A DNA stretch of 64,000 bases from Belnapia sp. F-4-1 (GTDB lineage Bacteria; Pseudomonadota; Alphaproteobacteria; Acetobacterales; Acetobacteraceae): NCBI RefSeq assembly GCF_000802185.1, contig NZ_KN676113.1, positions 5,154,028 to 5,218,027 on the forward strand. The letters run 5' to 3'. Shown here piece by piece: positions 58,795 to 64,000 of this stretch; position 1 is the stretch's first letter, and each line of letters begins with the position of its first letter. Both the position numbers and the translations under genes were made by a program. Under the pieces are notes generated by a model, which worked only from the letters and a program-made list of their open reading frames with translations, was not told where the DNA came from and searched no databases.

Positions 58795-60459
58795 CTACCG
58801 TTTGTCGTATTGCCGCCGGGGGGCCGACGGGCGCGGGCGGGGCGTATCGGCCAGCGGCGGCTCGGAGGGCTGGATGCGGATATGCGCGTCCTTGGCGTCG
58901 CCCGGGCGGCGGACCGCCGAGGCGAAGCGGTCGGCCGCCCAGGGAGCGACCTCGAAGCGCGTTTCCCGCTCCTGCACCTGGATACGGCCGATCTCCTGGC
59001 GCGTGACATTGCCGCGGCGGCAAAGGAAGGGCAGCACCCAGCGCGGGTCGGCATTGCCGTTGCGGCCGAGATTCATGCGGAACCAGGCGCCGGGGGCATT
59101 GCCGGCCCCCGCGGGGCGCGGCTCGCGGGGCGGCGGGCGGTCGCTCAGCTCGGCCAGTTCCTCGGGCGCCGGGAGGGGGGCGCGGAGGGTGCGCATCAGC
59201 GCCGCGGCGAGCGCCTCGGCCGGCTGGGCGGCGAGGAGCTGGCGGGCGAGGGCGAGATCGCCATCGATCGGCTCCTCGGCGGCGAGCTCGGTCGCCTGGG
59301 CGAGGATGCGGGCGTCGTCCTTCTCGCGGATGGCCTCGGCGGAGGGGGCCGGCCCCCAGGCGGCCTGGACGCGGGCGGCCTGAAGCAGGCGCTCGGCGGC
59401 GCGGCGGCGGTTGTGCGGGACGAGCAGCGCGCTGATGCCCTTGCGGCCGGCGCGGCCGGTGCGGCCGCTGCGGTGGAGCAGCGTATCCGGGTCGTTGGGC
59501 AGCTCGGCGTGGATGACGAGGCCGAGGTCGGGCAGGTCGATGCCGCGGGCCGCCACGTCGGTCGCCACGCAGACGCGGGCGCGGCCGTCGCGGAGGCTCT
59601 GCATGGCGCGGTTGCGCTCGGCCTGGGACAGCTCGCCGGACAGCGCCACGGCGGCGAAGCCGCGCTCGGCGAGGTTGCCGTGCAGGCGCGTCACCGTAGC
59701 GCGGGTGCGGCAGAAGACCATGGCCGAGCGCGCCTCGAAGAAGCGGAGGCTGTTGACGACGGCACGCTCGATCTCGTGCGGGGCGATGAGCAGGGCGCGG
59801 TACTCGATGTCGCCGTGCTGGGCGCCGGCATCGCCGGCGGCGATGCGCAGCGCATCCTTCTGGTAGGTGCGGGCGATGGCGGCGATGCCGGCGGGGACGG
59901 TCGCCGAGAAGAGGAAGGTGCGGCGGTCCTCGGGGGTGGTCTCGAGGATGGCTTCCAGCTCCTCGCGGAAGCCGAGGTCGAGCATCTCGTCGGCCTCGTC
60001 GAGGACCACGGCGCGGAGGGATTGCGGGCGGAGGTTGCCGCGCTCCAGGTGGTCGCGGAGCCGCCCGGGGGTGCCGACGACGAGATGGGCGCCGCGTTCG
60101 AGGGCGCGGCGCTCGGCGATCGGGTCCGTGCCGCCGACGCAGGTGACGACGCGGCCGCCGGCCTTGGCGTAAAGCCAGGCGAGCTCGCCCTGGACCTGAA
60201 GTGCGAGTTCGCGGGTCGGGGCAACGATGAGGGCCAGCGGCTGGCCGGGTGCGGGCAGGCGGTCGGTGCCGCCCATCAGCAGGTGGGCCATGGCGAGGCC
60301 ATAGGCGACGGTCTTGCCGGAGCCGGTCTGGGCGGAGACGAGCAGGTCGCGCCCTTCGGTCTCGCCTTCAAGGACGGCGGCCTGGACGGGGGTCGGCTCG
60401 GCATAGCCACGCTCGGCGAGCGCGGCCTGCAACGGAGCGGGAAGCGGGGGAAAGGGCAT
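58795..60459 (-). CDS. DEAD-box RNA helicase with DbpA-type RNA-binding domain
   Basis: A 554-residue helicase. The core has all motifs: SAQTGSGKTVAYG (I), APTRELALQ (Ia), VVGTPGRL, DEADEMLD (II), FLFSATVP (III), ATDVAARGID and HRSGRTGRAGR (VI). After a linker, the C-terminal domain (WFRMNLGRNGNADPRWVLPFLCRRG) is the DbpA/CsdA RNA-binding RRM that tethers to structured RNA. A Pro/Arg-rich tail ends the protein. It probably helps ribosome assembly or RNA decay. It follows the Suv3-like helicase gene on the same strand. Confidence 0.92.
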   Translation of the reverse strand: MPFPPLPAPLQAALAERGYAEPTPVQAAVLEGETEGRDLLVSAQTGSGKTVAYGLAMAHLLMGGTDRLPAPGQPLALIVAPTRELALQVQGELAWLYAKAGGRVVTCVGGTDPIAERRALERGAHLVVGTPGRLRDHLERGNLRPQSLRAVVLDEADEMLDLGFREELEAILETTPEDRRTFLFSATVPAGIAAIARTYQKDALRIAAGDAGAQHGDIEYRALLIAPHEIERAVVNSLRFFEARSAMVFCRTRATVTRLHGNLAERGFAAVALSGELSQAERNRAMQSLRDGRARVCVATDVAARGIDLPDLGLVIHAELPNDPDTLLHRSGRTGRAGRKGISALLVPHNRRRAAERLLQAARVQAAWGPAPSAEAIREKDDARILAQATELAAEEPIDGDLALARQLLAAQPAEALAAALMRTLRAPLPAPEELAELSDRPPPREPRPAGAGNAPGAWFRMNLGRNGNADPRWVLPFLCRRGNVTRQEIGRIQVQERETRFEVAPWAADRFASAVRRPGDAKDAHIRIQPSEPPLADTPRPRPSAPRRQYDKR

Positions 60460-60484
60460 CTGAAATCCAAACTATAGGCGGGGT

Positions 60485-60535
60485 CCGGGGCCAAGCTTTG
60501 GCCCCGGCGGGGGGCTACGGGGGCAGAGCCCCCGT
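60485..60535 (-). terminator. Two GC-rich hairpins between the helicase genes
   Basis: Stem 1 is CCGGGGCCAA / TTGGCCCCGG (60485-60494 with 60498-60507, 3-base loop). Stem 2 is ACGGGGGC / GCCCCCGT (60517-60524 with 60528-60535, 3-base loop) and touches the Suv3-like stop codon. Neither has a U-run, so they may attenuate or stabilise mRNA rather than terminate fully. Confidence 0.55.
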
Positions 60536-62898
60536 TACATGACGAGCTTGGAGCGCCTCTGCTGCCGCAGCACATCCTCGATCCAGCGGTCGAGGCGAAT
60601 GGTTTCGGCCTCGGCCTCGGCGCGGGCGGGATAGGCGAGTTCGAAGCGGAGCGACAGCCAGCGCCAGGCGACAAGGCGCTTGTGGACCTTCTCGGCGCGC
60701 TCCAGCTCCTCCCGCGCCGCGCGCTCGGGTGCGGGCAGGCGGCCGGCCATGGGCGGCGGGACGGGGCGGCCGGCGCCGTGCTCCACCGCCCAGCGGGCGA
60801 GGCGGGAGACGCCGTTGTCGCGCTCATCGACCGGGCAGAGGGCGTAGGTCCAGCGGTCGAGCAGGGAGAGGCCGGGGACGCCGTCGATGGCGGAGGCAAC
60901 TGCCATGGCCTGGGTCAGGTCGGCGAGGCGGTAGTTCGGGTCGTCGGCGCGAAGCACGGCGCGCTTGATGCGGGCGAGCACGCCGAACAGGCTGTCGGAG
61001 CCGATCTCGGCGGCGACGGCGGCGACGATGTCGGCATCGGGCTGCACCTGGGGGCGGAGGTCCTCCGGCGTCTCGGGTACCGCGTTCAGCATCATCTTGA
61101 CGAAGTCGGGGCTGCCGCCGCCGGCGAGGACCGCGACGACGCCCTCCTCATGCTGGCCGAAGCGGCCGGCGCGGCCGCCGATCTGCTTCACCTCCTGGGT
61201 GTTCAACTCGCGGCGGGATTCGCCGTCGAACTTGCGGAGCGTCGAGAAGACGACGCGGCGGATGGGGAGGTTGAGGCCCATGCCGATGGCATCCGTCGCC
61301 ACCAGCACATCGGCATCGCCGTTGCGGAAGCGGGCGGCCTCGGCGCGGCGGACCTCGGGGCTGAGGGCGCCATAGACGACGGCGACGCGGCGGCCGCGCT
61401 TCACCAGCTCGGCCCGGAGGTCGAGCACGTCGCGGCGGGAGAAGGCGACGAGGGCATCGCCGGCGCGGAGGTCGCCAAGGGCGACAGGCTTCGAGGCGGC
61501 GACCAGCGGGTTCTTCCGCTGAAGCTTCACCTCCTCCATGTCGTCGTCGCACAGGCGGGCGATGCGGCGGACGAGCGTCGCGCATTCCGGGGCGCCGAGG
61601 ACAAAGACCTCGCGGGCGGGGGCTCCCATGATGGCTGCCGTCCAGGCGGCGCCGCGGTCGCGGTCGCCGAGCATCTGCGCCTCGTCGATCAGGGCCACGT
61701 CCACGGGGTTGTGGAAGGGGCACATCTCGACCGTCGCGGCCAGGTGGCGGCTGCCGGGGACGGGCAGGCGCTCCTCGCCGGTGGAAAGGGAGGCGAGGAC
61801 GCCACGGGTCGCCAGGGCCTCGCGGAACTCATGGGCGAGGAGGCGGAGGGGGGCGAGGGCCATGCCGCTCTCCGACCGCGCCAGGCGGTCGAGGGCGGTG
61901 TGGCTCTTGCCGGAATTGGTCGGGCCGGTGACGAGGGTGATGCGGCGGTTCAGCGCGCGGGCGGTGGCGAAGTGGCCGGCATAGCGGTCGAGCGCGGCGA
62001 CGCGGGCCACGGCGGCATTGCCGGCGCGGGTCGGCTTCGCCACGGCGGGACTGGCAGGGCGGCTGCGGAGATCGGGCGCCTCCTGCTCGCGCCAGGCCGG
62101 GACCTGGGGGCGGAGGGCGGTGATCTCCTTCGGGTCGAACTCCCACTTCTCCTGGCCCTTGTTGCGGGTCGGGATGCGGCGGGCGACGGGGATCAGGCCG
62201 GCGCCGATCCAGCGCAGGATTTCCTTCTCGGTGGCGCCGAGGAGGTTGGAGAGGGCGCGGAACTCGACGAGGCTGCGTTCCCAGGCGCGGAGGCGCTGGA
62301 CCTCCTCGCGGCGCTTCGCGCGGGTCGCGGTCTCGGCCTCGCGGAGGTCGCGGCGGCGGCGGGATTCGATGGCGGCGACGGAATCGAGGAAGGCCAGCTC
62401 GGCCTCGCCCTGGAGGCCGAAGGCAGCGGCGACCTCGCGGGCCAGCATGGCGTGGCGGTCGGCGGAGAGGCTGCCGGAGCCGGTCTCCACCAGCTCCGCC
62501 GCGATCGCATCCAGCGCCGCCTCGGCCGTCGGTCCGAGGCCGCGCAGCCGGCGGGCAACGGCATCGCCGAGGGCGGCGAGCAGGGTGTCGTCCTCCGGCT
62601 CCAGCTCGGTGATGGTGCCGGCGGCGGTCTCGACCTCCGCGCGGCGGACCCAGACGCGGCCGGTGCGGTTGGCGAGGTCGTTCAGCCGGGCGATCCAGGC
62701 GCGGCGCCGCGTCTCGATAAGGGCAGCGCGGACAGCCTCGGCATCGGCCGGCAGGCGGCGCTCGACGCGGCGGACGAGGGCCGGCATCTCGCGTGGGGCA
62801 ACGGCGAGGCCGGAGGCGAGGATCGCGGCCTCGGCGGGGGAATGGCGTGGCGCGGGGCTCTCGGCGTATGCGGAGGGGGCGCCATCGGTATCGGTCAA
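60535..62898 (-). CDS. Suv3-like RNA/DNA helicase (alphaproteobacterial)
   Basis: A 787-residue superfamily 2 helicase. A long N-terminal helical region (1-320) is rich in Ala/Arg/Glu. The helicase core has VTGPTNSGKSHTALDRL (I), VALIDEAQMLG (II, DEAQ), VATDAIGMGLNLP (V) and QIGGRAGRFG (VI), as in mitochondrial Suv3, which degrades RNA with PNPase. Alphaproteobacteria commonly carry such homologues, in line with mitochondrial ancestry. The TTG at 62898 follows GCGGAG and starts just before the conserved part; an ATG at 63012 would add 38 low-complexity residues. Confidence 0.9.
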   Translation of the reverse strand: MTDTDGAPSAYAESPAPRHSPAEAAILASGLAVAPREMPALVRRVERRLPADAEAVRAALIETRRRAWIARLNDLANRTGRVWVRRAEVETAAGTITELEPEDDTLLAALGDAVARRLRGLGPTAEAALDAIAAELVETGSGSLSADRHAMLAREVAAAFGLQGEAELAFLDSVAAIESRRRRDLREAETATRAKRREEVQRLRAWERSLVEFRALSNLLGATEKEILRWIGAGLIPVARRIPTRNKGQEKWEFDPKEITALRPQVPAWREQEAPDLRSRPASPAVAKPTRAGNAAVARVAALDRYAGHFATARALNRRITLVTGPTNSGKSHTALDRLARSESGMALAPLRLLAHEFREALATRGVLASLSTGEERLPVPGSRHLAATVEMCPFHNPVDVALIDEAQMLGDRDRGAAWTAAIMGAPAREVFVLGAPECATLVRRIARLCDDDMEEVKLQRKNPLVAASKPVALGDLRAGDALVAFSRRDVLDLRAELVKRGRRVAVVYGALSPEVRRAEAARFRNGDADVLVATDAIGMGLNLPIRRVVFSTLRKFDGESRRELNTQEVKQIGGRAGRFGQHEEGVVAVLAGGGSPDFVKMMLNAVPETPEDLRPQVQPDADIVAAVAAEIGSDSLFGVLARIKRAVLRADDPNYRLADLTQAMAVASAIDGVPGLSLLDRWTYALCPVDERDNGVSRLARWAVEHGAGRPVPPPMAGRLPAPERAAREELERAEKVHKRLVAWRWLSLRFELAYPARAEAEAETIRLDRWIEDVLRQQRRSKLVM

Positions 62899-63084
62899 AT
62901 CAGGAACTCCGCGGCCCGCCCGATGGGAGGCCGCGCCATGAAACGAAGCGGGGGATCGGGCCTGCCGCCTTATCGGGCCGGGCTGTCCGGCCGGGTATCG
63001 CCCAGCGGACACGGCTTGGCAACGTGTTGCAGGCCTTCCAGTTGCATATGGGGCATGCGCGCCCGCTTTGCCAGGGGCTGCCGG
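62899..63084. other. Spacer between Suv3-like gene and histidine kinase gene
   Basis: These 186 bases hold no supported gene. The presumed promoter of the Suv3-like gene lies here. A small dyad GCCCG-ATAAG-GCGGC type structure around 62966-62990 is imperfect and not assigned. Confidence 0.35.
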
Positions 63085-64000
63085 CTACTTCGCCATGGCG
63101 AGGTCGCGGCCGCGGGCGCGGATATGGGCCAGGGCGTTGTGCAGCTCCCAGGCGCGGAGCGGCTTCTCGACATGGGCGTCCATGCCGGCGGCGAGGCATT
63201 CCTCGACCTCGGCCCGGTTGGCGCTGGCGGTGACGGCCAGGATGGGAACGGCACCCCGCGGCCCCACGGCGGCGCGGATGCCGCGCGCGGCGGTGAGTCC
63301 GTCCATCACCGGCATGTGGACATCGAGCAGCACGGCGTCCCAGTCGCGGGCGAGGGCGGCCTCGAGCGCGGCGGCGCCGTCGGCCACCAGCTCCACCTCA
63401 TGGCCGGCGGCGCTCAGCAGGGCGCGGGCGACCTCGCGGTTGACCAGCACGTCGTCGGCCAGCAGCAGGCGGAGCGGCTTGCCGAGCGGCAGCGCGGTGG
63501 CCGCAGGCGCCGGGTCGGTAGCGGGGATGGCGGGTGGCAGGGGCAGCTCGACCCAGAACAGGCTCCCCTGCCCTTTCACGCTCTCGCAGCCGATGCTGCC
63601 GCCCATCAGCTGGGCGAGCTTCGCGGTGATTGCGAGGCCAAGGCCGCTGCCCTCGGCCTGCTCGGCGCCGGCCAGGCGAAAGAATTCCTGGAAAAGGGAC
63701 GCGCGTTCGGCCTCGGTCATGCCGGGGCCGGTGTCGCTCACCTCGAAGCGGGTCAGGCCCGCGGCGGCGGGGCGGATGCGCAGCACGACCTCGCCGCGGG
63801 CGGTGAATTTCACCGCATTGCCGAGCAGGTTGAGCAGCACCTGGCGGAGGCGCACCGGGTCGGCCGAAACCCAGCCGGCGGCGGCGGGGGCGACCTCCAC
63901 CCCAAAGGCGAGGCCCTTGGTCGCGGCGGCCGGGCGGATGAGGGCGGCGCAGGACTCCGCCAGGGCGGCAAGGCGGACCGGGGCCGGGGCCAGAGCCACC
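63085..64000 (-). CDS. Hybrid sensor histidine kinase / response regulator, N-terminus cut off by window edge
   Basis: At least 305 residues are visible and the frame runs off the right edge. Seen here are the end of the kinase: the ATP-binding HATPase_c region with N-box LLNLLGNAVKFT, G1 VSDTGPGMTE and G2 GSGLGLAI. A receiver domain follows: LLLADDVLVNREVA (acidic pair), LLDVHMPVMDG (phospho-acceptor Asp), and VEKPL (Lys). The DHp helix with the His and any sensor domain lie outside the window. It would relay phosphate internally to a downstream regulator or Hpt protein. The signal and target are unknown. Confidence 0.9.
   Translation of the reverse strand, partial: VALAPAPVRLAALAESCAALIRPAAATKGLAFGVEVAPAAAGWVSADPVRLRQVLLNLLGNAVKFTARGEVVLRIRPAAAGLTRFEVSDTGPGMTEAERASLFQEFFRLAGAEQAEGSGLGLAITAKLAQLMGGSIGCESVKGQGSLFWVELPLPPAIPATDPAPAATALPLGKPLRLLLADDVLVNREVARALLSAAGHEVELVADGAAALEAALARDWDAVLLDVHMPVMDGLTAARGIRAAVGPRGAVPILAVTASANRAEVEECLAAGMDAHVEKPLRAWELHNALAHIRARGRDLAMAK

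Noticed and set aside
1..64000. CRISPR array, prophage or integrative element
   Set aside because: No regularly spaced repeats, integrase, phage structural genes or tRNA-associated attachment site were seen.

Overview
The window is GC-rich, densely packed bacterial DNA. It has GC-biased third codon positions, many 1-4 base gene overlaps and frequent GTG, TTG and perhaps CTG starts. The protein set points to an aerobic alphaproteobacterium, probably Acetobacteraceae and Roseomonas-like: a Suv3-type helicase, phasin, ClpS/ClpA, three Bug-type tricarboxylate receptors, PPK2 and many one-gene solute receptors. This assignment is inference, because no rRNA or tRNA gene is present. I see no CRISPR array, prophage or complete insertion sequence.

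Layout. 1-1.08 kb: a TupA-like ATP-grasp gene cut by the left edge, then an AT-rich spacer. 1.08-9.5 kb: ureide-type amidohydrolase and HIU hydrolase, ankyrin protein, WrbA, chemoreceptor, EF-G and the bifunctional heptose enzyme HldE. 9.5-13.4 kb: MaoC hydratase and SDR, a secreted orphan, an exported EEP-family enzyme and PPK2. 13.4-20.9 kb: a glycan block with a Wzx-type flippase, DprE2-like and DprE1-like enzymes, a HAD-UbiA fusion and two divergent family-2 glycosyltransferases. 20.9-27.8 kb: a Bug receptor, a four-gene catabolic cluster (epoxide hydrolase, MDR reductase, FAH-type hydratase, GMC oxidoreductase) and a TRAP receptor. 27.9-30.9 kb: a URC1-URC4-UPP uracil-degradation operon. 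31-37.1 kb: Nudix, AhpD-like, ClpA, ClpS, phasin, D,D-carboxypeptidase. 37.2-44 kb: DSD1-type enzyme, nucleotidyltransferase and transposase-derived protein in one overlapping operon, then GNAT, acyl-CoA ligase, a second ATP-grasp protein and a Bug receptor. 44.2-48.8 kb: a phosphonate-type ABC transporter with two binding proteins (D-C-D-E-E). 48.8-52.5 kb: cupin, AraC regulator, Bug receptor, TerC. 52.7-55.4 kb: TatA with methionine-salvage genes mtnB-mtnD-mtnC, and an orphan gene behind a Fur-like box. 55.5-64 kb: M3 peptidase, LLM oxidoreductase, HutD, DEAD-box helicase, Suv3-like helicase and a hybrid histidine kinase cut by the right edge.

Strongest leads. (1) The glycan block resembles the mycobacterial decaprenyl-phosphoryl-D-arabinose pathway, with a HAD phosphatase domain fused to the UbiA phosphoribosyltransferase domain. 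(2) The uracil-degradation operon appears complete for its three core genes. (3) The phosphonate-type transporter has two receptors, no C-P lyase nearby, and a permease gene that seems to start at CTG. (4) Several regulatory sites are clear by eye: PhbF/PhaR-like boxes flanking the phasin promoter, a Fur-like box before an unknown gene, and a hairpin abutting the hldE start codon.
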